From NCBI GenBank assembly GCA_041391965.1, contig JAWKMZ010000001.1:496001-560000 (forward strand): 64,000 nucleotides of DNA, in the 5' to 3' direction. The translations under genes and the position numbers were made by a program. The stretch's first letter is position 1, and each line of letters starts with the position of its first letter. This DNA comes from JAWKMZ01 sp041391965 (GTDB lineage: Bacteria; Bacteroidota; Bacteroidia; Flavobacteriales; Flavobacteriaceae). Shown here in pieces: positions 27,172-36,316 of the stretch. The notes beneath the pieces are model-generated. The model had not been told where the DNA came from. It saw nothing but the letters and a program-made list of their open reading frames with translations, and searched no databases.

Positions 27172-28863
27172 TTATTCTTTAATATCTCTCAGCTTCAATT
27201 GCAAACTCACGCGTCCATTCCATTCATTTTCATCAATAGAATACACTGCTTTAAATGGTTTTTTATTTGAAATTAAATCGTATTTATCGCCTAAATTAAA
27301 ACCAATAGCAACTATTTTATCTGCTTTGGGTTGAACCACTGTAATACGCAAATGTTTATCATCTTCGCCAACACATTTGCCATACCCTGTGTCTTTTAAG
27401 TTTTCCGTCATAAAAACTGGTGTCATATTTTGTGGCCCAAAAGGTGCAAACTGGCGCATAATGCGATAAAATTTTGGCGTAATCTCTTTTAAGTCAATTT
27501 TAGTATCAATTCTAATTTCTGGAGTCAACAGACTTTTATCAATGGTTTTTGAGACTTCATCTTCAAAAGCTTGTTTAAAAACGTCGTAGTTTTCTGCTTT
27601 TAAAGTCAATCCTGCTGCATATTTATGACCTCCAAATTGTTCAATATACTCACTACACGCTTCTAAAGCATTATAGACATCAAAGCCAGAAACTGAACGT
27701 GCTGAAGCGGCTAATTTATCACCACTTTTGGTAAATACTAAAGTTGGTCTGTAATAAGTTTCAATCAAACGGGAAGCCACAATACCAATAACGCCTTTGT
27801 GCCAAGATTCGTGGTAAACCACAGAAGTAAACCGTTTTTGCTCTTTGTTTTCTTCTATTTGCATCAAGGCTTCTTCGGTAATTTTTTGATCAGCTTCTTT
27901 CCTGTCTGTATTAAATTGTTCAATTTCTGAAGCATATGTTACAGCTAAATCAAAATCTGTTTCAGTTAAAAGTGTTACCGCATAATTACCATGTTTCATG
28001 CGTCCTGCAGCATTAATTCTTGGAGCAACTATAAAAACCACGTCAGTAATTGTGAGTGCTACTTTTTTGGCTTGTGCAATGATGGCTTTAATACCTGGTC
28101 TTGGATTTTGATTAATGACTTGCAATCCAAAATAGGCCAAGGTTCTATTTTCGCCAGTGATAGGAACAATATCTGCGCCAATAGCTGTGGCTACTAAATC
28201 GAGATATTCTACTAAATCTTCAACTGTTTCACCTTGGTTGGACGCTAAAGCTTGTATTAATTTGAAACCAACGCCACAACCACATAATTCGTCAAAAGGA
28301 TAATTACAATCGTCGCGTTTGGGGTCTAAAACGGCGATGGCTTTGGGTAATTCGTTTCCTGGTCTGTGATGGTCGCAAATAATAAAATCGATGTTTTTTT
28401 CGTTAGCATAGGCTACTTTTTCAATAGCTTTTACACCACAATCTAAAGCTATAATGAGCGAAAAATCGTTGTCATGTGCAAAATCGATGCCTTTATAAGA
28501 AATGCCATAACCTTCATCATAACGATCTGGAATGTATGTTGCAACAGCATCTGTTCTGGTTTTTAAATAGGAAGACATCAAGGCTACAGACGTGGTTCCA
28601 TCCACATCATAATCGCCAAAAACCAAAATATTTTCACCTTCAGAAATTGCTTTTTCAATACGAGCCACTGCTTTATCCATGTCTTTCATCAAAAACGGAT
28701 TGTGCAAATGGTCTAAACTCGGTCTAAAAAATTGTTTTGCCTCATCATAAGTTTCAATACCACGTTGAATTAAAAGCGTAGCAATAACCTCATCAACATC
28801 GAGTGTTTGTTTTAATGATGCTACTTTTGAGGCTTCTGGTTTTGGTTTGATAGTCCAACGCAT
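27172..28863 (-). CDS. recJ: single-stranded-DNA-specific exonuclease RecJ
   Basis: A 5'-3' exonuclease for single-stranded DNA used in RecFOR recombination and mismatch repair. DHH-family motifs appear in order: VFGDYDVDGTTS (about 80-91), IALDCGVKA, ICDHHRPG (DHH) and, later, the DHHA1 domain with FGGHKYAAGLTLK near residue 415; the OB-fold domain follows. The length of 563 residues is complete. It is monocistronic in appearance: 27 bases separate it from the OmpA-family gene. Confidence 0.95.
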   Translation of the reverse strand: MRWTIKPKPEASKVASLKQTLDVDEVIATLLIQRGIETYDEAKQFFRPSLDHLHNPFLMKDMDKAVARIEKAISEGENILVFGDYDVDGTTSVALMSSYLKTRTDAVATYIPDRYDEGYGISYKGIDFAHDNDFSLIIALDCGVKAIEKVAYANEKNIDFIICDHHRPGNELPKAIAVLDPKRDDCNYPFDELCGCGVGFKLIQALASNQGETVEDLVEYLDLVATAIGADIVPITGENRTLAYFGLQVINQNPRPGIKAIIAQAKKVALTITDVVFIVAPRINAAGRMKHGNYAVTLLTETDFDLAVTYASEIEQFNTDRKEADQKITEEALMQIEENKEQKRFTSVVYHESWHKGVIGIVASRLIETYYRPTLVFTKSGDKLAASARSVSGFDVYNALEACSEYIEQFGGHKYAAGLTLKAENYDVFKQAFEDEVSKTIDKSLLTPEIRIDTKIDLKEITPKFYRIMRQFAPFGPQNMTPVFMTENLKDTGYGKCVGEDDKHLRITVVQPKADKIVAIGFNLGDKYDLISNKKPFKAVYSIDENEWNGRVSLQLKLRDIKE

Positions 28864-28906
28864 AATTTCTTTCAGAAATAACTTTCAAATTTCAATTAGA
28901 TAGAAC

Positions 28907-29329
28907 TTATTTATTATGATAATGAATTGATGTCTTCACTTTGGCGAATCTTCGAAACATTTCCATAACACCACAATATTTTTCGATGGATAAATCGACA
29001 GCCTTTTTGATTTTATTCTCATCAAGATTTTCACCATAAAAATGATATTCTACAGACACTGTATGGTAATATTTTGGATGTTCTTCGGTTAATTCGCCAT
29101 ATGTATCCATTCTAAAATCAGAGATTTTCACTTTCATTTTATCCAAAATAGAAACCACGTCTAAACCCGAACAACCAGCAAGCGCCGAAAGCATCATGGC
29201 TTTTGGACGCAATCCTGAATTATGTCCTCCATGTTCTTCAGAGGTATCCATAAATAAGGTTTTTCCGCTTGGATTGTCTGATTCAAATTGAGCGTTTCCT
29301 TTCCAATGTGTGATAACTTTATGCTCCAT
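28907..29329 (-). CDS. OsmC-family peroxide-reductase-like protein
   Basis: A 140-residue OsmC/Ohr fold protein. The conserved arginine and glutamate area is visible in RPKAMMLSALAGCSGLDVVSIL, here near residues 42-63, with the cysteine at C54 and a second cysteine in IEKYCGVM near 118, the pair used to reduce organic hydroperoxides. It is closer to the YhfA/OsmC branch than to Ohr. It faces an AhpD-like gene divergently across 56 bases, which supports a role in peroxide defence. Confidence 0.85.
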   Translation of the reverse strand: MEHKVITHWKGNAQFESDNPSGKTLFMDTSEEHGGHNSGLRPKAMMLSALAGCSGLDVVSILDKMKVKISDFRMDTYGELTEEHPKYYHTVSVEYHFYGENLDENKIKKAVDLSIEKYCGVMEMFRRFAKVKTSIHYHNK

Positions 29330-29359
29330 AAGTCGAGATTTTTTCGTTTATTGTCTATT

Positions 29360-29367
29360 CAAAAATA
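29360..29367 (-). promoter_or_regulatory. putative -7 element for the osmC-like gene
   Basis: TATTTTTG on the minus strand matches TAnnTTTG, 31 bases before the start codon of the OsmC-like gene. Confidence 0.4.
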
Positions 29368-29385
29368 CTACTAAAAAACAATATT

Positions 29386-29976
29386 ATGCCTTTAGTTACA
29401 CCATTATCTGCTCACCACGATTTAGAGACTAAAGCCTTGGCGGAATTCTTTAATGAAACCCTTGGTTTTTGTCCAAATTCAGTCTTAACCATGCAACATC
29501 GTCCTGCTATTTCAAAAGCGTTTATCAATTTAAACAAAGCTGTGATGGCTAATGAAGGTCGTGTAACTTCGGCTTTAAAACGCATGATTGCTTGGGTAAG
29601 TAGCAATGCCACTGGTTGTCGCTATTGTCAAGCACATGCTATTAGAGCTGCGGAACGTTATGGTGCCGAACAAGAGCAATTGGACAATATTTGGAACTAC
29701 CGAACCCATCCAGCTTTTAGCGAAGCTGAACGCGCTGCTTTAGATTTTAGTTTAGCGGCATCTATAGTGCCAAATGCCGTGGATAAAACCATCAAAAAGC
29801 GATTGTATGAGCATTGGAATGAAGGTGAGATTGTAGAAATGTTAGGCGTAATTTCACTTTTTGGGTATTTGAATAGATGGAACGACTCTATGGGAACCTC
29901 TATTGAAAAAGGTGCTGTTGAAAGTGGTGAACAATATCTTGGAAAACACGGTTGGAACAAAGGGAAGCATGGTTGA
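29386..29976 (+). CDS. carboxymuconolactone decarboxylase family, AhpD-like
   Basis: A 196-residue all-helical protein of the AhpD-like alkylhydroperoxidase family. The redox site CRYCQAH (near residue 84) keeps both cysteines and the histidine that follow the usual E-x11-C-x2-C-x3-H pattern, the acid position being less clear. It may reduce peroxides or peroxiredoxin. It is divergent from the OsmC-like gene and convergent with the UDG-family gene. Confidence 0.85.
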   Translation: MPLVTPLSAHHDLETKALAEFFNETLGFCPNSVLTMQHRPAISKAFINLNKAVMANEGRVTSALKRMIAWVSSNATGCRYCQAHAIRAAERYGAEQEQLDNIWNYRTHPAFSEAERAALDFSLAASIVPNAVDKTIKKRLYEHWNEGEIVEMLGVISLFGYLNRWNDSMGTSIEKGAVESGEQYLGKHGWNKGKHG

Positions 29977-30008
29977 TTTACGAATTACGATTTTAGATTT
30001 TGCGCCAC

Positions 30009-30034
30009 GAACCTGTCTGCCGAAAGGCAGGTTC
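30009..30034. terminator. hairpin between convergent genes
   Basis: GAAC and GTTC flank CTGCC-GAAA-GGCAG, giving a stem with a four-base bulge and a GAAA tetraloop. It lies between the AhpD-like gene and the UDG-family gene and could serve as a bidirectional terminator, but has no good T-run. Similar CCTGTCTGCC/GGCAGG palindromes recur in flavobacterial intergenic DNA. Confidence 0.4.
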
Positions 30035-30047
30035 ACAAATGTTATCT

Positions 30048-30617
30048 TTATATCAATTTGACAGTTCTCTTTCTCAACTCAGGCAAAACCTCCTTTTCAA
30101 ACCAAGGGTTTTTGGCCAACCAAAACCGATTGCGTGGCGAAGGGTGTGGCAAGGGTAAATATTTTGGCAAATAGTCTTTGTAATTTGCAACGGTTTCTGT
30201 TAAGGTTCTTTTTGCTTTGTCTTTTAAATAATACTTCTGGGCATACATTCCAATTAAAATGACCAACTCCACATTAGGCATAAAATCTAATAAGGGTTGG
30301 TGCCATTGTGGTGCACATTCTGGTCGTGGTGGCAAATCGCCACTTTTGCCTTTTCCAGGGTAGCAAAATCCCATTGGTACTAAGGCTATTTTAGTGTCGT
30401 CATAAAAATCTTTATCCGTTACATCTAACCATGTTCGTAATTGTTTTCCACTTGGATCGTCCCAAGGGATTCCTGTTTGGTGCACTTTTATTCCTGGAGC
30501 TTGACCAATAATGATAATTTTAGCATCTTTATGTGCAGACACAATGGGTCTTGGACCTAATGGCAAATAGTCTTTACAAATGGTGCATTGTCTTATTTCT
30601 TTTAGTAAATTATTCAT
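30048..30617 (-). CDS. uracil-DNA glycosylase family protein
   Basis: A 189-residue protein of the UDG superfamily. The water-activating loop region is IIIGQAPGIKVHQTG and the following WDDPSGKQLR matches the small bacterial YqfB/UdgX-like branch. The final motif PHPSPRNR (near residue 161) corresponds to the HPSP leucine-intercalation loop. Two cysteines in CTICKDY near residue 10 and one in PECAP may be remains of, or part of, an Fe-S site. It may remove uracil or another base; the substrate is not certain. Confidence 0.8.
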   Translation of the reverse strand: MNNLLKEIRQCTICKDYLPLGPRPIVSAHKDAKIIIIGQAPGIKVHQTGIPWDDPSGKQLRTWLDVTDKDFYDDTKIALVPMGFCYPGKGKSGDLPPRPECAPQWHQPLLDFMPNVELVILIGMYAQKYYLKDKAKRTLTETVANYKDYLPKYLPLPHPSPRNRFWLAKNPWFEKEVLPELRKRTVKLI

Positions 30618-30656
30618 AAATCATGCGGTTCTTCAATTTATTAAGAGCGTCAGTAT

Positions 30657-31337
30657 TTAATTACCCTTCAAGGGCTTTCCTGCAACTACAATCACAATTT
30701 CGCCTTTTGGTGGTTTATTAATGTAATGTTCTAACACTTGTTTGGCAGTGCCACGAATGGTTTCTTCATACAATTTGGTCAATTCGCGAGAGACGGAAAC
30801 TGGTCTATCTTCACCAAAATGTTCACAAAAATTAGTGAGTGTTTTAATCAATTTATGAGGGCTTTCATAAAAAATGATGGTTCTGGTTTCTTCGGCTAAA
30901 AGCGTTAATCGGGTTTGACGTCCTTTTTTTACTGGCAAAAACCCTTCGAAAACAAATTTATCATTAGGCAAACCGCTATTTACTAAAGCTGGTACAAAAG
31001 CTGTTGCTCCTGGTAAACAGTCAACTTCGATGTTATTTTCAATACAAGCACGTGTCAATAAAAATCCTGGGTCTGAAATAGCTGGAGTTCCTGCATCACT
31101 AATGAGTGCTATATTAATTCCGCTTTTTATTTTTTGAACTAAATTGGCAACCGTTTTGTGTTCATTATGCATATGATGAGATTGAGAAGGTGTTGAAATT
31201 TCAAAGTGTTTTAATAATTTTCCAGAAGTACGAGTGTCTTCGGCCAAAATTAAATCGACGTTTTTTAAAACTTCAACCGCTCTAAAGGTCATATCTTTAA
31301 GGTTTCCGATAGGTGTTGGTACAATATACAATTTCAT
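30657..31337 (-). CDS. rsmI: 16S rRNA (cytidine1402-2'-O)-methyltransferase
   Basis: Methylates the ribose of C1402 in 16S rRNA with S-adenosylmethionine. It belongs to the tetrapyrrole-methylase fold: LYIVPTPIGNLKDMTFRAV at the start, ALISDAGTPAISDPG near residue 80, and FYESPHKL near residue 165. The start at 31337 (MKLYIVPTPIG) is chosen over the in-frame codon three residues earlier because family members begin with this strand. The 226-residue length is typical of the shorter Bacteroidota RsmI. Confidence 0.93.
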   Translation of the reverse strand: MKLYIVPTPIGNLKDMTFRAVEVLKNVDLILAEDTRTSGKLLKHFEISTPSQSHHMHNEHKTVANLVQKIKSGINIALISDAGTPAISDPGFLLTRACIENNIEVDCLPGATAFVPALVNSGLPNDKFVFEGFLPVKKGRQTRLTLLAEETRTIIFYESPHKLIKTLTNFCEHFGEDRPVSVSRELTKLYEETIRGTAKQVLEHYINKPPKGEIVIVVAGKPLKGN

Positions 31338-31356
31338 TAAACACAATATTTAGTAT

Positions 31357-31364
31357 CAAATTTA
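31357..31364 (-). promoter_or_regulatory. putative -7 element for rsmI
   Basis: TAAATTTG on the minus strand matches TAnnTTTG, 20 bases before the rsmI start; a TTG lies 22 bases further upstream. Confidence 0.4.
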
Positions 31365-31429
31365 CAATCTTTATAGTATATTAACGCAACCTTTTTAAGG
31401 TATTAAACATCTATTTTAAAAGTCAATCC

Positions 31430-34400
31430 ATGAATCAGAGGTTAATTTTTTTCTTCTTTTTTTGTTTCCAAACCCTATTTATGACCTCACAAACAACCGA
31501 TTTAGCTATCGTAGTTGAAGCTCAAAACTTGTCAGGGAATGATTTATCTCAAGTTCACATTTATGAAGAATTTCAATATTTAGTTACTATTAGCAATTCT
31601 GGGAACAGTGTTTTTGATGCGTCTTTTACATTGCAACTTGATGTAGAAGCTTCCATAATTTCATTTGTCAGTCAAAACGCAACAAATGGCGCAACACTTA
31701 TTCCAATTAATGATTTTAATTTGTCTGGTTCAAATCTTTTATCAGCTCCTATTGCTAATCTTCCCAATAACTCAAGCCTTCAAATAAAAATCGCACTAAA
31801 AGCACCAATTACTGTTGGAGGTATTGCAGCGAATGCTATTGTTTTTGCTCCAGATGGTACTGAAGACAGCAATAATTCTAATAACCAATCTATTATTTCT
31901 ATTGATGTAACCGATTTGCCTATCGATTTTACTGTTACACATACCCAAGTGGCACCTCCTGAAGGCATAGGAATTAGTGCTTGGAATGACATTGTCACTT
32001 ATCAATTTACCATTACCAATAACAGTAGTATTGATTATCCCTTATCTGCAATAAATGGTAGCTTAAAATTATTGTCTCCTTATGAATATGGGCAACCTAT
32101 TGCACAACTAATTTCTCTTAGTTGTCTTGGTGGTACTAACGGAATGGCGTGTTTTGACACTTCAAACATTAATAGTTTACCAATAGTTATTAGTTCCGTT
32201 CAAAACACTTTTACTATTGGTACTGTGCATGTATTTACTTCTGGAGGTTCGTTAACTTTCGAGGTAAAATATCAATATTTAGAGCCTGCTTGCGGCTTTG
32301 AAGAAGGTTTATTAGTAGTTGGTAGTACCATTAGTATAAATTTAGAACATCCAAATGAATCTTCAAACACTTCAAACACTGTAGAAACCAGTTTGTTAAA
32401 TGCCAATTTGTGCCAAACAACTGATGCGTGTATTGAAACTGTGCAATTAAACCCATCTGCAACAACTGTAGTCAATTGGGAAGAAGAAGTAACCTTTGAA
32501 ACCACTGTTTGCAATAACGGTCCTTTGGATGTTCCGTTTCGATTTTATTTACAAAATTTCACACCTACAGTTGCTAATTGGACTATTCTTTCTGTTAACT
32601 GCATTGAAACCACTGGAGCCCTATCATGTGATGATTTGAACTTTACAATACAGCCTACGGTTTGGACAAGTAATGATTATATTATGCCTGCAAACTCTAC
32701 AATAACAGTTCAATCCGTTGTGGTGTTTCACGAGCCTCCTTGTACTTCCAACTCAAACAATCTGATGGTAAATATTAGGTCTAATACCAATATTCTTTCT
32801 AACACCATCTTTGATACCATTTTTGATGAAAATAATTTTGATGATGATACTGTCATTTTGCCTATTGTAGAACCTTGTGTTAATTTTGCTGATATTTCTA
32901 TTACAAAAACACAAGTTTCACCTGCTTTACCAGAAGGAAGTACAGCAAATAACACGACAGATTGGGGTGAAATTACATACGAAATAACTGCCTCAAACTC
33001 TGGCAACTCTGATGCACATATCCAATTAAAAGATTATACATTTAACACAATAAGCAATTCCATAATAGGAACTTTGGTTTCCTTTGAATGTACTTCAACT
33101 ACAGGAACAGCCACTTGTCTTCCAATAGAACATATTAATATTGGTGTGCCGTTTGATGGCGTGCCACAAAATGGCATGCAAGATATATTTTGGGAAATTG
33201 TACCAGAAGATAATTGGATACTTCCAGCTAATAGTTCGGTTACTTTTACTACGGTTGTAAACTGGGAACCTCTTTGTAGTGATGAAAATATTGTAGGTTC
33301 TAATCATGTAACTATTGAAAATCTCAATTCCAACGTTGGTGATGACCCTTCAAATAATTCAGATCATGTTAAGGTATTCTTTGCACCATGTGTTGATTTA
33401 GTTGTTCAAACCTTTCCTGAATTTACCTCGGTTTCAATTAACCAACCATTTAATTGGATTATTGATATTACCAATAGTAATACCAGTTCTAATGCTATCG
33501 ACATCTTTTTTGAAGACACTTTAAACAGCGTGTTTAACATTGCAGGAGCACCAACTTGTCAAGTGACTTCAGGAAATGCAAGTTGTATTTCTTCATTCAA
33601 TATTTCAAACAACTCCATTACAGGAATAATCCCAAATATGGATGCTGGCTCAACCATACGAATAAAAATTCCTGTAACAGCTCCAAGTTTTGGCGGTGCT
33701 TTTAATAATACTGCCAAAGCTATTCCAGACACAGTTAACAACCATGAGTTGACTCCAGAAACCAACATTTCAATCAGCAATGTACAAGTATTGGCACCTA
33801 CTTTAATCAAAAGCTTTGATCCAGAAACAATTTTTGTTGGACAAGAAAGCACGCTTACGTTTACGGTTTATAATTTAGCTTCCAATCCGTCACAAAACAA
33901 TATCACTTTTACTGATAATTTACCTGAAGGATTAAGCCTTTCTGGAGACATTGTTTGGAATGAAGCCAATGGCTGTACCGCAACTTTTGCTGGTTCTATT
34001 GGCGATGATTTTATCAGTGTGACAAATTTGTCATTCCCTTTAGGCGTTTCAAGCTGTACTTTCTCTGTTTCTGTAACCTCCTCTATTGTTGGTGAATATG
34101 TAAATAATGCTAACAATTTTTCAAATCAGCAAAACATAGATACCTCGCAAACCTATGCTCCTTTAAACGTTATTGAAGACACGACAAACGTTGACATTGA
34201 AGTTGTAAAAAATGTGTTTCCAGAGGAAGTTTCATTAGGAGACACTGTTGAATTTTCTATTAAAATTACTAATTTAGGAACTACAACTGCAACCCAAATC
34301 AACATTTTTGAAAGTTTACCAATAGCTTATCACTATATTTCATCATCTACTACAATTGGTAATTATGAGGTTTCCTCTTTTCTTTGGAATGTTGCGTCCT

Positions 34401-34831
34401 TAGAGCCAAATCAAACAGAAACATTAACCATTACGGCTCAAGTAATTTCTTCTATCAACTTGTTAAACACTGCGCTTTTAGACAGTGTAAATGAAACTGA
34501 CCGAAATGCAAGCAATAATGAAGATTCAGCCATGGTTGTCCTTGATGATTGTTTAACAGTTCCTGAAGGAATTTCGCCAAATGATGATGGTTTAAACGAT
34601 TTTTTGGTCATTCCATGTATTGAAGATTATCCTAATAACCATATCAAAATTTATAACAGATTAGGCGTTTTAGTTTATCAAGCTAATAACTATCAAAACA
34701 ATTGGAATGGTGTTCCAAACAAAGGATTTCCTGAAACCAAAAAGCGTTTACCAACTGGTACTTATTTTTATGTATTAGAAATAGAAAGCTTACAAAAACC
34801 TCTTATTGGTTGGGTTTATTTGAGTTATTAA
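31430..34831 (+). CDS. large secreted DUF11-repeat protein with type B T9SS sorting domain
   Basis: A 1133-residue surface protein. A signal peptide (FFFFFCFQTLFMTSQ) is followed by about seven Ig-like DUF11-type repeats, each with phrases such as VNWEEEVTFETTVCNNGP or VSLGDTVEFSIKITNLGT, which occur as paired strands. The last 90 residues form the gliding-motility-associated (CHU_C, type B) sorting domain: EGISPNDDGLNDFLVIPC, then IKIYNRLGVLVYQANNYQNNW and a final TYFYVLEI strand. It should be exported by SprA/PorSS and attached to the surface. The ends have few lysines and many Asn, Thr and Ser. Function unknown, perhaps adhesion. It overlaps the convergent hypothetical gene by four bases. 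Confidence 0.88.
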   Translation: MNQRLIFFFFFCFQTLFMTSQTTDLAIVVEAQNLSGNDLSQVHIYEEFQYLVTISNSGNSVFDASFTLQLDVEASIISFVSQNATNGATLIPINDFNLSGSNLLSAPIANLPNNSSLQIKIALKAPITVGGIAANAIVFAPDGTEDSNNSNNQSIISIDVTDLPIDFTVTHTQVAPPEGIGISAWNDIVTYQFTITNNSSIDYPLSAINGSLKLLSPYEYGQPIAQLISLSCLGGTNGMACFDTSNINSLPIVISSVQNTFTIGTVHVFTSGGSLTFEVKYQYLEPACGFEEGLLVVGSTISINLEHPNESSNTSNTVETSLLNANLCQTTDACIETVQLNPSATTVVNWEEEVTFETTVCNNGPLDVPFRFYLQNFTPTVANWTILSVNCIETTGALSCDDLNFTIQPTVWTSNDYIMPANSTITVQSVVVFHEPPCTSNSNNLMVNIRSNTNILSNTIFDTIFDENNFDDDTVILPIVEPCVNFADISITKTQVSPALPEGSTANNTTDWGEITYEITASNSGNSDAHIQLKDYTFNTISNSIIGTLVSFECTSTTGTATCLPIEHINIGVPFDGVPQNGMQDIFWEIVPEDNWILPANSSVTFTTVVNWEPLCSDENIVGSNHVTIENLNSNVGDDPSNNSDHVKVFFAPCVDLVVQTFPEFTSVSINQPFNWIIDITNSNTSSNAIDIFFEDTLNSVFNIAGAPTCQVTSGNASCISSFNISNNSITGIIPNMDAGSTIRIKIPVTAPSFGGAFNNTAKAIPDTVNNHELTPETNISISNVQVLAPTLIKSFDPETIFVGQESTLTFTVYNLASNPSQNNITFTDNLPEGLSLSGDIVWNEANGCTATFAGSIGDDFISVTNLSFPLGVSSCTFSVSVTSSIVGEYVNNANNFSNQQNIDTSQTYAPLNVIEDTTNVDIEVVKNVFPEEVSLGDTVEFSIKITNLGTTTATQINIFESLPIAYHYISSSTTIGNYEVSSFLWNVASLEPNQTETLTITAQVISSINLLNTALLDSVNETDRNASNNEDSAMVVLDDCLTVPEGISPNDDGLNDFLVIPCIEDYPNNHIKIYNRLGVLVYQANNYQNNWNGVPNKGFPETKKRLPTGTYFYVLEIESLQKPLIGWVYLSY

Positions 34832-35565
34832 TCAAACTTACTTTCAATAATTTCTAAAAAGCGCTCTTCAAACACTTCTTTCCCAGACCAATTATTATAC
34901 TCTGGTTTTACAATGTTTTTGATTAAATCTTGAGCTTCTTTATATGACGTTGATGTATTAATTTGCGATAATACACGTTCATAATCTTCTCGACTGCCAT
35001 CAAACAAATGCTTTATAAATGCTATTTTATCGTTTAAGTCAATAGCCAAACCTCCGTTTTTAAGTTTGTCATTCAACGATTTTTTAAACCCTTCTTTAGA
35101 TGTATTATTGATAGGTTCAAAAACTGGCATATCAACAAATCCTGCAGTTAATTCGTCTAAACTGTGCTTACTTGACTGGTTTTCTGTAATAGCGTCCTCA
35201 ATAATAACGTCTACATCATGCGCTTCTTGTGGCATTTGTGCAACCATGTCTTTTATTTTCTCCATAATTGGCTCCATAATACCATCATCTTCAACCTCAT
35301 CCAAATTGATATAAATTTTGTCTTCGCGTTCAATATTATCACTTACTTTATTATTAAAAGCTTCGTCTAACATTCCAAAAAATGAAGAATCACTTCCAAT
35401 GGTTGGTAAATCGTGCTCAAAATTTTCATGAGCAAATTTCAAAACTGAAAGTTTTTCATACAGCGCGCCAACTTCGGTGTGCATTTTTAAGACATCTTCT
35501 TTTCCTTTTAATTTCAGAATTCTATGTGCAATACTCATTAATTCTGATTCCAACTTCTTCTTCAT
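34828..35565 (-). CDS. conserved acidic hypothetical protein
   Basis: Not recognised as a characterised family. The 245-residue product is soluble and has no signal peptide. Residues 1-45 are predicted helical (ESELMSIAHRILKLKGKEDV); the middle (about 60-150) is very acidic (DLNDK, EVEDDGIMEP, DVDVIIEDAI), and the C-terminal part (165-245) has LNDKIAFIKHLFDGSREDYE, a phrase resembling conserved flavobacterial proteins of unknown function sometimes placed near tdk. It is convergent with the DUF11 gene and divergent from tdk. A role cannot be assigned. Confidence 0.7.
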   Translation of the reverse strand: MKKKLESELMSIAHRILKLKGKEDVLKMHTEVGALYEKLSVLKFAHENFEHDLPTIGSDSSFFGMLDEAFNNKVSDNIEREDKIYINLDEVEDDGIMEPIMEKIKDMVAQMPQEAHDVDVIIEDAITENQSSKHSLDELTAGFVDMPVFEPINNTSKEGFKKSLNDKLKNGGLAIDLNDKIAFIKHLFDGSREDYERVLSQINTSTSYKEAQDLIKNIVKPEYNNWSGKEVFEERFLEIIESKFD

Positions 35566-35668
35566 AACTTTTTATCTTTTATTCTGATTTATGCTTTTGA
35601 TTTTTAATAAATTTACGCCACCTTTATACAAACGAAAATTTGCTTTGTTTTAGTGTTAAAATTACAAA

Positions 35669-36316
35669 ATGTTTCTTGAAAATACAGTAAATCCTAAAGA
35701 ACAATTTGGGTGGATTGAAGTTATTTGTGGTTCAATGTTTTCTGGCAAAACTGAAGAACTGATACGTCGCCTCAAACGCGCACAATTTGCAAAACAAAAG
35801 GTTGAAATTTTTAAACCTGCAATAGATGTGCGTTATGATGAAGAAATGGTCGTGTCTCATGATGCTAATGAAATTCGCTCAACTCCTGTGCCTGCAGCTG
35901 CTAATATTCCTATTTTAGCAGATGGCTGCGACGTAATTGGTATAGACGAAGCTCAGTTTTTTGATGACGAAATTGTAAGGGTTTGCAATGATTTGGCCAA
36001 TAAAGGCGTTAGAGTTATTGTAGCTGGTTTGGATATGGATTTTAAAGGAAACCCTTTTGGTCCAATGCCAGCATTAATGGCAACTGCCGAATATGTTACC
36101 AAAGTACACGCCATCTGTACACGAACAGGAAATTTAGCACAATACAGTTACCGAAAAGCAAAAAGTGATGCCTTGGTTTTACTTGGTGAGGTCGATGAAT
36201 ACGAACCTTTAAGTCGTGCTGCATTTTACAAAGCTATGTTACGTGATAAAGTACGTAACATGAGCGTTAATGAAGCCGAAGAAGTAACTGTAAAATCAAA
36301 AAGTACCAATGCCTAA
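35669..36316 (+). CDS. tdk: thymidine kinase
   Basis: Phosphorylates thymidine in the pyrimidine salvage pathway. Walker A GSMFSGKTEEL lies near residues 21-31, DEAQFFDD is the catalytic Asp-Glu region, and the lasso region follows around residue 130-190. The zinc-ribbon cysteines usual in type II thymidine kinases are nearly all missing: the site reads HAICTRTGN with one Cys, and the second pair is replaced in YEPLSRAAF. The gene overlaps alr by 8 bases, so the pair is an operon. Confidence 0.93.
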   Translation: MFLENTVNPKEQFGWIEVICGSMFSGKTEELIRRLKRAQFAKQKVEIFKPAIDVRYDEEMVVSHDANEIRSTPVPAAANIPILADGCDVIGIDEAQFFDDEIVRVCNDLANKGVRVIVAGLDMDFKGNPFGPMPALMATAEYVTKVHAICTRTGNLAQYSYRKAKSDALVLLGEVDEYEPLSRAAFYKAMLRDKVRNMSVNEAEEVTVKSKSTNA

